DNA of 41,377 bases from Candidatus Methanomethylicus oleisabuli (GTDB lineage: Archaea; Thermoproteota; Methanomethylicia; Methanomethylicales; Methanomethylicaceae), in NCBI GenBank assembly GCA_001717025.1, contig MAGU01000081.1:1-41377 (forward strand), given 5' to 3'. The position numbers and the translations under genes were made by a program. Below the pieces are notes generated by a model that was given only the letters and a program-made list of their open reading frames with translations, was not told the origin of the DNA and made no database searches. Below, in pieces: positions 8,767-15,956 of the stretch (positions are counted from its first letter, which is position 1; the number at the start of each line of letters is the position of its first letter).

Positions 8767-9177
8767 ATGACAAGCAAATTTGGCGAGATATCGATATCGA
8801 CATCCAAAAGGCGGCAGATCGTAGACATAACCGGCGACGTTGAGGGATTCGTTAAAGGCTGTGGGGTTGCGGATGGCATCTGCGTCGTGTTCTCGCTCCA
8901 TTCGACGACCGCCATAGTCATCAACGAGGGGGAGGGGGGACTTAAAGAGGACATACTGCGAAAGATAGAGGCGGACTACCCACATGGTGCTGGATGGCAT
9001 CACGATAGGATTGATGACAATGCAGACGCGCACCTTGCAGGAACTGCCCTCGGACCGTCGGTTGCACTAATCGTCAGGAAAGGGGACCTTGTTCTGGGGG
9101 CTTGGCAGAGGGTTCTTTTCATCGAGCTGGACGGACCCAGGAGTGGGCGGCGGGTAATGCTGATGGCGCAGGGATGA
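8767..9177 (+). CDS. YjbQ / UPF0047 family protein
   Basis: The 136-residue protein has the UPF0047 core: HSTTAIVINEGEGGLKEDIL (about 45-64), a central HH-containing segment with NADAHLAGTALGPS, and GAWQRVLFIELDGPRSGRRV at the end. The three conserved histidines suggest a metal site. Family members can show weak thiamin-phosphate synthase activity in complementation, but the natural function is uncertain. It lies 95 bases after the creatininase gene on the same strand, with TTTTAAGG and other AT-rich bases between, so it may have its own promoter. Confidence 0.87.
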   Translation: MTSKFGEISISTSKRRQIVDITGDVEGFVKGCGVADGICVVFSLHSTTAIVINEGEGGLKEDILRKIEADYPHGAGWHHDRIDDNADAHLAGTALGPSVALIVRKGDLVLGAWQRVLFIELDGPRSGRRVMLMAQG

Positions 9178-9664
9178 GAGGCAGTATTGCAGTAGTCCAA
9201 CTGCAACGTGTTTATGTTATTAAAAGGCAGGCAAGCGATTACCAAGTGGCACTCGCAGGCGACCAGATGTGAGCGCCAGATTGGAAGCGGATACAAATGC
9301 CTGTGTGCCGGTCAATGCGACCTGGCAAAACGGCTTGCGCTACGCGTCAGGCATTTGAAACAAGATGCACACACCAAATTCGAACAGATCGATGGAGCGT
9401 GCCTGCTTTTTGAGCGCCTTTGCACATTAGTGCAGCATTTCCATGGAAGTCGAATTCGAGGCACCATCTGTTTCACAACCATTTATGATCCTCTCGAATG
9501 GAATCTGCCGCCTTGGGCTAAATTGATCTTCGCGGCTAAATTGATCTTCGCGGCTAAATTGATCTTCGCGGCTAAATTGATCTTCGCAATAACGAGGTCT
9601 GGCTGATCAGTAAATCTTAAGATAATGACTGGTTGCAAAAAATGAAAAATTGGCGAGTAAGCCA
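9178..9664. other. Gene-poor interval (487 bp) containing a tandem repeat
   Basis: No frame here looks protein-like by composition, and the overlapping short frames on both strands simply read through the tandem repeat. I found no tRNA cloverleaf. The only clear structure is the repeat at 9516-9587. Confidence 0.6.
9516..9587. repeat. Perfect 4 x 18-bp tandem repeat
   Basis: The unit GGCTAAATTGATCTTCGC occurs four times head to tail without a single mismatch (9516-9533, 9534-9551, 9552-9569, 9570-9587). It lies between the 3' end of the YjbQ gene and the 3' end of the SPFH gene. Unit length is a multiple of three, so it is open on both strands (LIFAAK and AKINLA repeats), but neither frame resembles a real protein. 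Perfect identity suggests recent slippage expansion or assembly collapse/expansion. Confidence 0.95.
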
Positions 9665-10765
9665 CTAGACAAGCTTCTCGCCGCACTCGCCACAGAACTT
9701 CGTGCCTGGCGGACTCTTATTACCGCACTTCGGGCAGACGACCTCCGCTGGCCTCTTCATGGGCGTCCCGCAGTTGGGGCAAAATTTGAAGTTCTCTGGA
9801 ACGTCCGCATTGCAAGCCGAGCACCTTAGCTTTGCGGGCGGCAGGAGGCTCGAACCGCAGTTCCCGCAGAACCTCGTTCCCATCGGGTTCGGTGTGCCGC
9901 AACTTGGGCAGATCACGAGCTTCTGTGCCTGCGCAGCGGCGCTCTGCGTGGCGGCCTGCGCCTGAGCCTGCTGCATCTGTTGCTGGAAGAGGAATGGCAT
10001 AGAGAGACCGATGCCCGCGCCCAATCCGGTGGCAGCGGCACCGCCACCCTCGCTTCCCTTGAGCTCGCCAGCGGTCTCCTTCATATATTGCATCATCATT
10101 GCCTGCTGGCCCATCCCTGAGGCAAAGCGCCTCGCCTCCTCGGGGATCTTGACGCCCTCGAAGGTGCAATCCACTATCTTCAGCCCAATGCGGGCGGCCT
10201 CGTCGCTGATCTTGAGTGCTACCTTGTCGGTCGTCGCGTCAACGTTCTTCACCATCTCGAAGATGTCAAACTTGCCAAACTCGTTTATTATCCGCTCGTT
10301 GACAAATCCTCTTATATAGTTCTCTACATCCCTCGATGAGGAGGCGCCCTTGTTGCCGAAGAACTCCGTCACGAAGAGCTTTGGCTCCTCTACCTTGTAA
10401 AGGAGGTACCCGAAGTAACCGAGCTCTGCTTGGTACTTTATGTCACCACTAGGGGCAGAGTAGGCCTGCCCGCCAAAGTTGGCGCGGAACTGGCTGTTGC
10501 TTACGAATATGACCTCGCAGTCAAATATATCGCCGATTATGCCCAGCTTCTTTAGGGCAGCAGTCAAGAACGGCACGTTATTGCTGGTTATAGTGTGTCT
10601 CCCTGGACCAAAGACATCGTATGCCTTGCCGTCCCGGAAGAAGACCGCCCACTGGTTCTCCATCACTATGACCTGACTGCCATACTTAAGCTGAAGCTTC
10701 TGGAACCGGTACGCCACATCATCGGCGCCGGCATAATCCCACGCTACACGCTCTACGACCGGCAT
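9665..10765 (-). CDS. SPFH-domain protein with three C-terminal zinc ribbons
   Basis: From ATG 10765 the protein has 366 residues. The first 200 are an SPFH/band-7-like domain of the YdjI type (ENQWAVFFRDGKAYDVFGPGRHT; long region ending LKIVDCTFEGVKIPEEA), a scaffold fold associated with membranes. A Gly/Ala/Gln-rich linker follows, then three double-CxxC zinc ribbons in the last 90 residues (CPSC...CGNC, CSAC...CPNC, CPKC...CGEC). ATG 10765 is preceded by AAAGGTG. An in-frame GTG at 10801 is the alternative. The coiled-coil gene upstream at 10826-11371 runs the same way, about 60 bases away, so they may be co-transcribed. Function unknown; bacterial relatives sit in stress or phage-shock neighbourhoods. 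Confidence 0.85.
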   Translation of the reverse strand: MPVVERVAWDYAGADDVAYRFQKLQLKYGSQVIVMENQWAVFFRDGKAYDVFGPGRHTITSNNVPFLTAALKKLGIIGDIFDCEVIFVSNSQFRANFGGQAYSAPSGDIKYQAELGYFGYLLYKVEEPKLFVTEFFGNKGASSSRDVENYIRGFVNERIINEFGKFDIFEMVKNVDATTDKVALKISDEAARIGLKIVDCTFEGVKIPEEARRFASGMGQQAMMMQYMKETAGELKGSEGGGAAATGLGAGIGLSMPFLFQQQMQQAQAQAATQSAAAQAQKLVICPSCGTPNPMGTRFCGNCGSSLLPPAKLRCSACNADVPENFKFCPNCGTPMKRPAEVVCPKCGNKSPPGTKFCGECGEKLV

Positions 10766-10825
10766 CTTATTGGACACCTTTTTCAGATTAGATAATATCA
10801 CAGCATACCATAGTTAATCAGCAGA

Positions 10826-11371
10826 TCAAACTCCCACGGACCTAAACTGCTGCTCCCTTGAATCCCACTTCCTCTCAAGGTCCAGCATGAGCGATCGGAT
10901 CTTCTTCAACTTCGGGATCGCCGAGTTCCATGCCTCTGCCTCGTAGTCCGCGTATAGCTCGTCAATAGAGGTGCGAAGCATCGTGATGTCGGTGCTGAAG
11001 GACTTGTCGAGCTCGAAGACATTGGTTATCTCCACCTCACGAATGGACCCCTTTCGGTCGAATAGTCCGGCATATCCGTAATCGGCGCGGTTGATCTTCT
11101 CAGACAGCCGGTCCATGACTTGTATAACCTTCTTGAAGTCATCGCCCTTGATCTCAGCGTCGAGTGCCGCCAAGTATATCTCCTCCCACCGGTGCCTGAG
11201 CTCCTTGAGTGACTGATAATAAGAGTCCCGCAGTTTCCTATCGAGCTCCCGCAGGTTCTCCTTGGAGGCGTACCCAATGCCAAAGAAGTTCTGGATCTTC
11301 GCCAGTAGCCCGCCAGACGATGCCTGCGCTGATTTGACACTGTCCTTATCGCCCTCGAGAGAACCGCTCAT
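10826..11371 (-). CDS. Hypothetical coiled-coil protein, partner of the SPFH protein
   Basis: I do not recognise the family. The 181 residues are mostly helical and highly charged, with no signal peptide or membrane segment. Residues 36-95 (SKENLRELDRKLRDSYYQSL onward, ending VIQVMDRLSEKI) and 125-175 (MLRTSIDELYADYEAEAWNS onward) look like coiled coils. Residues 20-35 (GGLLAKIQNFFGIGYA) could form an amphipathic helix that touches membranes. It lies directly upstream of the SPFH/zinc-ribbon gene on the same strand, suggesting a joint scaffold or stress role. Confidence 0.7.
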   Translation of the reverse strand: MSGSLEGDKDSVKSAQASSGGLLAKIQNFFGIGYASKENLRELDRKLRDSYYQSLKELRHRWEEIYLAALDAEIKGDDFKKVIQVMDRLSEKINRADYGYAGLFDRKGSIREVEITNVFELDKSFSTDITMLRTSIDELYADYEAEAWNSAIPKLKKIRSLMLDLERKWDSREQQFRSVGV

Positions 11372-11448
11372 TCCCGACCCTCTTTAATGAATATCTGCGG
11401 TGTGCTTTTAAGATTAATCCTCAGTCGGATGTATCATAGCATCAAAGG

Positions 11449-11565
11449 TCAACGGGTACGCCCGCGTATCATAAACAAGCCCCCAATCATGATAAATGCC
11501 GCGGAAAGAACAGGCATAAGCATGTGCAGGACACCTTCGCGTCCTCCTCTCATCTCGAAGCGCAT
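11449..11565 (-). CDS. Possible 38-residue single-helix membrane peptide
   Basis: A short frame from ATG 11565 encodes a basic N-terminus and one hydrophobic helix (LMPVLSAAFIMIGGLFMI) ending RGRTR. It lies 26 bases after the first thioredoxin gene on the same strand, so it could be the last cistron. There is no clear ribosome site and the codon pattern gives no strong support. It may be chance or a remnant of a larger membrane protein. Confidence 0.3.
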   Translation of the reverse strand: MRFEMRGGREGVLHMLMPVLSAAFIMIGGLFMIRGRTR

Positions 11566-11591
11566 GGCGTTCAAAGTGATTAAAAAGAGGC

Positions 11592-11852
11592 TTATGCCAG
11601 TTCGGCTTCCCTTAAAGCATCCTTGAGGGTCTGCTTTGAGGGGCATACGCCAATTATCCGGATGTCGCTATCGATAACTATCGCAGGATGGACATTTAGA
11701 CCGTATTCCTTGGCTCTCTCGCAGGGGCCTTTGAAGATCTCAACGCCTATCCTGTCTCCATGCTCCTGTTTGACCTCCCCTATCAGGCGCAGAACAAGCC
11801 TGCCTCCTGAGCAGGGAGGCTGCGATGTGAAGACCTCGACCTTTGGCGCCAT
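11592..11852 (-). CDS. Small thioredoxin-like protein, one active-site cysteine
   Basis: An 86-residue thioredoxin-fold protein of the redox-active small disulfide type. The active site reads PPCSGG where its neighbour has PPCAGC, so only the first Cys (residue 14) remains. Further cysteines occur at 44 (KGPCERA) and 70 (GVCPSKQT), both aligned with cysteines in the neighbouring copy. The cis-Pro loop is NVHPAIVID. It is the last of three tandem paralogues behind an ArsR gene. Loss of the resolving Cys suggests a monothiol or substrate-binding role. Confidence 0.75.
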   Translation of the reverse strand: MAPKVEVFTSQPPCSGGRLVLRLIGEVKQEHGDRIGVEIFKGPCERAKEYGLNVHPAIVIDSDIRIIGVCPSKQTLKDALREAELA

Positions 11853-12112
11853 TCATTCGACCCCAGCTCTTTCAACGACGCGATGATAGTGTCCATGTCT
11901 GGGCATGCCCCCATAAGCATTATTCGCCCCTCCTCGAAGACCACGGCTGGGACTAATGTAAGCCCGTACTTGTTGAACTCCTCGCACGGCCCCATGAGCT
12001 TTATGACCTGTATGCGCTCACCATACTTCTCTGCCACGTCGCCGGCGGTCCTGAGCAGTTCAACGCAGCCGGCGCACGGCGGCTCGGCAGTAAAGAACTC
12101 GACTTTTGCCAT
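11783..12112 (-). CDS. Small thioredoxin-like protein with CAGC active site
   Basis: The 109-residue frame begins MAKVEFFTAEPPCAGC with a full CxxC (C13, C16) and has the cis-Pro loop TLVPAVVFEEG. Extra cysteines at MGPCEEF and MGACPDM match the next copy. The family normally ends near KELG (about residue 90). Here the frame continues 18 residues as Arg/Ser-rich sequence that overlaps the next gene by 70 bases. One more G in the GGGG run near 11860 would give a stop codon immediately before the next ATG. The tail may therefore be an indel artefact or a recent change. Confidence 0.72.
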   Translation of the reverse strand: MAKVEFFTAEPPCAGCVELLRTAGDVAEKYGERIQVIKLMGPCEEFNKYGLTLVPAVVFEEGRIMLMGACPDMDTIIASLKELGSNEWRQRSRSSHRSLPAQEAGLFCA

Positions 12113-12178
12113 TGCTCACACCAGCCACTCATTTAAACCAAATAATCCTAATTCTGACCGCAGCATATAGCGATGACC

Positions 12179-12437
12179 TCACCTTAGCTCCGCCAGCATC
12201 TTCTTTGCCTCTTCCTTTGACGGCACCCTTCCATTTAGCACGACCCTTTCGTTTATGACGACTGACGGCACTACCATTATGCCGTATTTATCAGCCTCAT
12301 CCGAGAGGGCCGACATATGCACAACGTGGGCATCCTATACCCGACTCCTTGGCGACCTCTACGAATATCCTCTCAACGTTCTTGCACTTTGAGCACGGTG
12401 GAGGACCTCCAAACACTTTAACTGTTTTTGTCGACAT
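12179..12437 (-). pseudogene. Small thioredoxin-like gene, one +1 frameshift
   Basis: From ATG 12437 the frame gives the thioredoxin start with PPPCSKC (active-site CxxC) and then VERIFVEVAKESGI, but it breaks at about 12330-12335 and stops soon after. Shifting +1 restores a perfect family C-terminus: HVVHMSALSDEADKYGIMVV, the cis-Pro PSVV, and an end in MLAELR with TGA at 12181-12179. Skipping one C at the in-frame CCA (TGC CCA C), or removing one G of GGA, both repair it. No stop or second shift is present, so decay is at most very recent. It may be a sequencing indel or real ribosomal slippage. Confidence 0.8.
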
Positions 12438-12478
12438 TCGTTCAAGCCCCCTCTGCATTTGACTGTCTCTCAGTTTGG

Positions 12479-12634
12479 TCATAAATTTTGATGCTCCATA
12501 ATCAAAAATCGCCCCATGATTGCCCCGGCGAGGAAGAAGGCTGAGACGATGGAGAAGAGGACATGTGCCGAGAGATAGTTCACCGGCGCGCCCCATCCCG
12601 CGAGCAATATCGCGAGGAGGTAGTCGTAAGCCAT
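12479..12634 (-). pseudogene. Probable N-terminal remnant of an ArsP-type permease
   Basis: A 51-residue frame from ATG 12634 reads as a membrane protein: LLAILLAGWGAPVNYLSAHV, then FFLAGAIMGRFLIMEHQNL and a stop. The 'YLSAHVL...AFFLAGAI' pattern resembles the start of PF03773 (ArsP/DUF318) permeases, which often sit between an ArsR repressor and a small thioredoxin in archaea. Full-length members have about 300 residues, so this would be a truncated remnant. It sits exactly between ArsR and the thioredoxins. A genuine small membrane protein cannot be excluded. Confidence 0.45.
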
Positions 12635-12639
12635 ATTGC

Positions 12640-12987
12640 TCACTTTGCCAAAGACCGCTTGAGCGCAGCCACCTCATCAGATACATCTGCGAGATGCATT
12701 AGGTTCAACCTATCGGCTTCCCCCAGTAGTTTGAAAATCTCACTGGATCTTATGCTGTATAACGTCTTCTTGCCCTCCTGCCGCCGTTTGAGTATGCCCG
12801 CCCTATAGAGCTGGTCCAAGCTCACCGAGGTGGTGGACTGGGCTTTGCCCAAGGCAGGAATAATCTCGCACACGTACCGCTCACCGCCCTTAAGATAGTC
12901 TATGATCTCCAACCGCGTTCTGTCGGATAGAGCCTTGAATAAGCGCGCTCTTGAGCTTAGCAACTTGACGTCTAACATTTCGATCAT
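12640..12987 (-). CDS. ArsR-family winged-helix repressor
   Basis: The 115-residue protein is a standard ArsR/SmtB regulator: LFKALSDRTRLEIIDYL (16-32), sensor-helix region GERYVCEIIPAL with a single Cys at 40, recognition helix AQSTTSVSLDQLYRAGILKR, and a wing with RRQEGKKTLYSI. Arsenic sensors usually have CxC in the ELCVCD helix; only one Cys remains here, so the ligand is uncertain. It is followed by the permease remnant and three thioredoxins. The promoter is tightly placed: TATA at 13006-13014 about 23 bases from the ATG (leaderless mRNA) and an inverted repeat at 13018-13035. Confidence 0.9.
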   Translation of the reverse strand: MIEMLDVKLLSSRARLFKALSDRTRLEIIDYLKGGERYVCEIIPALGKAQSTTSVSLDQLYRAGILKRRQEGKKTLYSIRSSEIFKLLGEADRLNLMHLADVSDEVAALKRSLAK

Positions 12988-13005
12988 TGCTCTGACTCAA
13001 GGCGC

Positions 13006-13014
13006 TTAAATATA
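13006..13014 (-). promoter_or_regulatory. TATA box of the arsR gene
   Basis: Minus-strand TATATTTAA is centred about 23 bases upstream of the arsR ATG (12987). This spacing puts the transcription start at or very near the start codon, so the message is probably leaderless. Confidence 0.6.
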
Positions 13015-13017
13015 ATC

Positions 13018-13035
13018 ATATCGTTAAATCGATAT
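13018..13035. promoter_or_regulatory. Inverted repeat, likely ArsR operator
   Basis: ATATCG-TTAAAT-CGATAT is a perfect 6-bp inverted repeat with a 6-bp spacer, placed just upstream of the arsR TATA box where a repressor would block TBP/TFB binding. ArsR proteins commonly bind such imperfect or perfect dyads and regulate themselves. Confidence 0.5.
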
Positions 13036-13151
13036 ATGTAGATATTACTTGCGACTTTGTTACGCATATTAGGCGGGCTGCCCGCGTTGGTTACCGCGTG
13101 CAACAGAAAGAGAAAAATATGTGGCGAGTAACATAATTTTAGGAGTTGTCA

Positions 13152-13502
13152 ATGATGGATATCTTAGCAGTAATAATTAGCCTAGTGATTAACATTATCG
13201 TCTTATCACCGGCATTGTGGCTGTCGGGTAGACTGCTCGTTGGTGGCCAGAAGGCAAAGTTCATAGATTCAATAATGATAATTGTCATCGGCTTGGTTGT
13301 TGGAGCAATAGTCGGTGCTCTTATCATTGGATGGTTGGCATCTATAATAATGATCATTGTTTGGCTGGCACTTATAAAGCACTTCTTTGACTGCGGCTGG
13401 CTCAAGGCACTACTCATTGCGATAATAACGCTGATAATATTCGTAATCATTGCCGCTGTGCTATCGCTGGTAGGAATTGGTCTCTTCGCGCTGATAATCT
13501 AA
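13152..13502 (+). CDS. Small four-helix membrane protein
   Basis: Unrecognised 116-residue protein, very rich in Ile, Leu, Val and Ala. Four hydrophobic segments are visible: about residues 3-26, 38-60, 63-80 and 88-114. A short hydrophilic loop GGQKAKFID lies between the first two and HFFDCGW between the third and fourth. AGGAG at 13141-13145, six bases before ATG 13152, fixes the start; an in-frame TTG at 13146 abuts the AGGAG and is unlikely. It stands alone with a strong T-rich terminator after it. Ion leak, transporter accessory and membrane-stress roles are all possible. Confidence 0.72.
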   Translation: MMDILAVIISLVINIIVLSPALWLSGRLLVGGQKAKFIDSIMIIVIGLVVGAIVGALIIGWLASIIMIIVWLALIKHFFDCGWLKALLIAIITLIIFVIIAAVLSLVGIGLFALII

Positions 13503-13511
13503 GCGCCGACC

Positions 13512-13537
13512 CTTTCTCTTTCTTTTTTTTCTTTTTC
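13512..13537 (+). terminator. T-rich terminator after the membrane protein
   Basis: Ten bases beyond the stop codon there is a pyrimidine tract with an eight-T and a five-T run, separated by single C bases. It suits archaeal intrinsic termination. Confidence 0.7.
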
Positions 13538-13925
13538 TAGATCCATGACTCAGCAATACCACTTCGCCTCAATCAATTCACCTTGATGGAAGCCTTCGGA
13601 GGCATTGATTGGAACTTCGTTGTGCTAGCACAAAGCAAGTGAGCGATGAAAGGTGTTTCCGATCAGGGTGGTTGAGTGGGGGCTGAAGTGGAGGTTGCCT
13701 ATGAACTAACGCTATGGGTCACAGGATGTTCAACTGGAGCGCCCTGAATTTGCCCTAGCTGGACTCGTAGCGACCGCGTTTTCAATAAAAATGCCAGTAT
13801 CAAAGCGCGTTAGGTTGGGCATAACGCCCCCATGATGTAAAGCGGCGAGCATCCGAAGCGTCATATAGTATCTGAGGAAATGTTGCACCTAAAACTTGAA
13901 CGCCCTGCCCTCAACCGCTAGTTGC
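13538..13925. other. 388 bp without a recognisable gene
   Basis: No convincing coding frame, tRNA fold or repeat is visible. The segment is G-rich in the middle (13660-13760). A structured RNA is conceivable, but I see no match to SRP RNA or RNase P RNA signatures. It separates the terminator of the + strand membrane gene from the 3' end of the TPR gene. Confidence 0.5.
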
Positions 13926-14399
13926 TCATTCGCGCCTCGACAGACTCCGTGCCCACTCACGGCAGAGCTTGGCATCATCGACCCTGCCGGCAGCCTCGAA
14001 TGCGTCCGCGAGCCCGCTCCAGGCACGGGCGAACTGAGGGTTCAGATTTAATGCCATCTCGAAGAATGGCACGGCTGCCTCGTGTCTGCCCTGCTTGTGC
14101 AAGGCGATGGCTTTACCCTCCCAAGCAAATGGCATCTCCGCGTCCATCTTTATTGCCTTGTCGAATAGCCCTATCGCTTCATCGTAACGACCCAAATTAA
14201 TCATTGCAACCCCCTTTGCTGCCCATGCCACGGCATTCTTCGGATCAAGCTCGATTGCCCTTTCCAGATAATTTAGAGCGTCCTGTATCTTGCCCAGCTC
14301 CAAGTGGATCCTACCACGGGTCAGCATCTCATTCGAGGCGGCAGAGTTGCTATCTTTTGAGCCGCTCTCACCATCACAATTGCCTTGCATAGCAATCAC
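13926..14399 (-). CDS. TPR-repeat protein
   Basis: 157 residues with three to four tetratricopeptide repeats: ARGRIHLELGKIQDAL-like (about 29-60), AWAAKGVAMINLGRYDEAI (61-95), AWEGKAIALHKQGRHEAAV (96-129) and AWSGLADAFEAAGRVDDA (130-150). TPRs mediate protein contacts. The GTG start at 14399 overlaps the TGA stop of the arrestin-like gene, so the two genes are coupled; ATG 14390 is the alternative start. The first 25 residues are polar and lack a signal peptide, so it acts in the cytoplasm, probably with the upstream protein. Confidence 0.85.
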   Translation of the reverse strand: MIAMQGNCDGESGSKDSNSAASNEMLTRGRIHLELGKIQDALNYLERAIELDPKNAVAWAAKGVAMINLGRYDEAIGLFDKAIKMDAEMPFAWEGKAIALHKQGRHEAAVPFFEMALNLNPQFARAWSGLADAFEAAGRVDDAKLCREWARSLSRRE

Positions 14400-15850
14400 T
14401 TCAGTTTTATCGTAGGGCGCCCTCCGCCCAGGGTCTTCCCAACGCTACCGTCAACCGCTATCACGTAGCCCTCACCCTTAAGCGTGTAATAGACGAACCA
14501 GACCGGCGCGTGTATAAGCTCCCCGTCTCCGATGGTGATGTTAGATGAGACGGTCTCAAGCACCTGCACGCGTGATGACGCTACCTGCCGTTGCTTTGCG
14601 TCAACCTCCGCCTTCACCCTCGGCTTGGCTTCATCCTCAATATACTCAGAGCCAAGATACTCGGCCTCCTGTGGAATTTTTCCCTGGTCGAACGGCACCT
14701 TCTGGTCCAAAGGCACATCGAACGATTTGATCTCGTTTATCATTGATTCCCTTGCCATCATGGTCCAAACATAGTGGTTGGAGAACGTCTGGGCGACAGC
14801 CCTTGGAGGGGTATAGCCTGCGCTGGAGCGCATCCCTCTGCGGCCCCTTCTTTGGGAGGACGCGTAAATGTCTGCGCCCACTAGTATCAGCTTCCCTATC
14901 TCCTCTACCGTGGAGCCACTGCTGCCGCCGATGCCAACAGGCGTACCATAGCCGCCTGTGGTCCCCCTGAATGAGGTAGTCACATCAACCGGAAATACCC
15001 AGAATGGGATGTACCTAAGCTTGACGCCGGTTATCACCGCATCGCGCGCTACGTTCATGCGCAAGATGCCTTTGTCCATATACTTTCGCGCTGCCTCCAC
15101 TATCTGCTGCGTGAATAGCCTGTTGAGGATCATGCTGTGCTTCTTAATCTGTACACCGGAGCCGATTGCGATTGAGTTGCCGCAATACTTACACGTGAAG
15201 AAGAGATCCTCCTGAGTCATCGTTATTGGGGCACCGCATTTTGGGCATTCGGTCGGCATTGGCTTCGTCGAGGCACCGCCATCAACATCGCCACTAACAG
15301 CCTTGCCCTGCAGAGAGTTTAATTCGCCCGGCGGCGGGGGAGGCATTGAAACGCTCAAGTCTATCCTTGATTCAAGGTCAGGCCTCCCCTCCACTGCCAC
15401 CACTACCCTGACGGTCCAGCGCCGCTGCATCCGTGAACCGTCCTCCCTTGCACCTTCGTAAGAGGGACCAAGGTTTGATGGGATGGGCACTGCAAACTGC
15501 AGGTCCTTACGCTGCCCGACCGCCATACTTATTGGACCTGACACATTAACAGGATTTTTGACCATTACCAGCTCGGTCTGCTGTTGCATTGAGCCAGCGG
15601 TGCCGGGGCTCACGGCTCCGTAGATCCTAGTATCGGCAGACCCACCAAAGTCTTGGAGGCGCCCTGTTATTCGCTCGACTCCGATTAGCTCGGCGCGGAT
15701 CTCATCGCAGGCAAATGCCTCTTGTGGGCAGATGCTAACCGTACCAGTAATGGTATCCCCTACGACGAAACTGCCCTTGGAAGGCGTGATCGTGATGGTA
15801 GCCTTCGGCGCTGAGAAGACCTTGAATAAAGGCACCCGCCACACCACCAT
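14396..15850 (-). CDS. Arrestin-like domain / zinc-ribbon fusion protein
   Basis: From ATG 15850 (TTG 15859 is the alternative) the protein has 484 residues in three parts. Residues 1-175 form a beta-rich domain of the arrestin/Spo0M type (ITITPSKGSFVVGDTITGTV, then AVPIPSNLGPSYEGA and WTVRVVVAVEG). A Pro-rich linker follows. A zinc ribbon with CPKC and CKYC lies near 201-222. The C-terminal half is a mixed domain with IPFWVFPVDVTTSFRGT and a closing 'HAPVWFVYYTLKGEGYVIAVDGS', resembling the tail found in YdjI-like zinc-ribbon proteins. There is no signal peptide. A TATA-like TATTATACC lies near 15884-15893. The function is unknown; the fold suggests membrane-trafficking-like or scaffold duties. 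Confidence 0.75.
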   Translation of the reverse strand: MVVWRVPLFKVFSAPKATITITPSKGSFVVGDTITGTVSICPQEAFACDEIRAELIGVERITGRLQDFGGSADTRIYGAVSPGTAGSMQQQTELVMVKNPVNVSGPISMAVGQRKDLQFAVPIPSNLGPSYEGAREDGSRMQRRWTVRVVVAVEGRPDLESRIDLSVSMPPPPPGELNSLQGKAVSGDVDGGASTKPMPTECPKCGAPITMTQEDLFFTCKYCGNSIAIGSGVQIKKHSMILNRLFTQQIVEAARKYMDKGILRMNVARDAVITGVKLRYIPFWVFPVDVTTSFRGTTGGYGTPVGIGGSSGSTVEEIGKLILVGADIYASSQRRGRRGMRSSAGYTPPRAVAQTFSNHYVWTMMARESMINEIKSFDVPLDQKVPFDQGKIPQEAEYLGSEYIEDEAKPRVKAEVDAKQRQVASSRVQVLETVSSNITIGDGELIHAPVWFVYYTLKGEGYVIAVDGSVGKTLGGGRPTIKLK

Positions 15851-15956
15851 ATCGTCCAACTTGAGATACGCGCAGGGGGGTATAATACCTTTACTTTGGC
15901 AGTTAGAGTCACTAGAGGCGAGAGGATAGGGAAAAAAGAGTGGAGGAGCGCACGAC

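Noticed and set aside
9208-9606. 132-codon + strand frame covering the tandem repeat (ends with repeated LIFAAK)
   Set aside because: No family resemblance or ribosome site; the repeat unit length (18) keeps both strands open by arithmetic alone.
12297-12686. 129-codon frame joining the permease remnant region to the thioredoxin start
   Set aside because: Its first 80 residues are an out-of-frame reading of the membrane-protein frame; only the thioredoxin start at 12437 is real.
13640-13700. Possible C/D-box-like RNA (GATGAAA ... CTGA) in the intergenic stretch
   Set aside because: The boxes are imperfect and there is no terminal stem or second box pair; such short motifs occur by chance.
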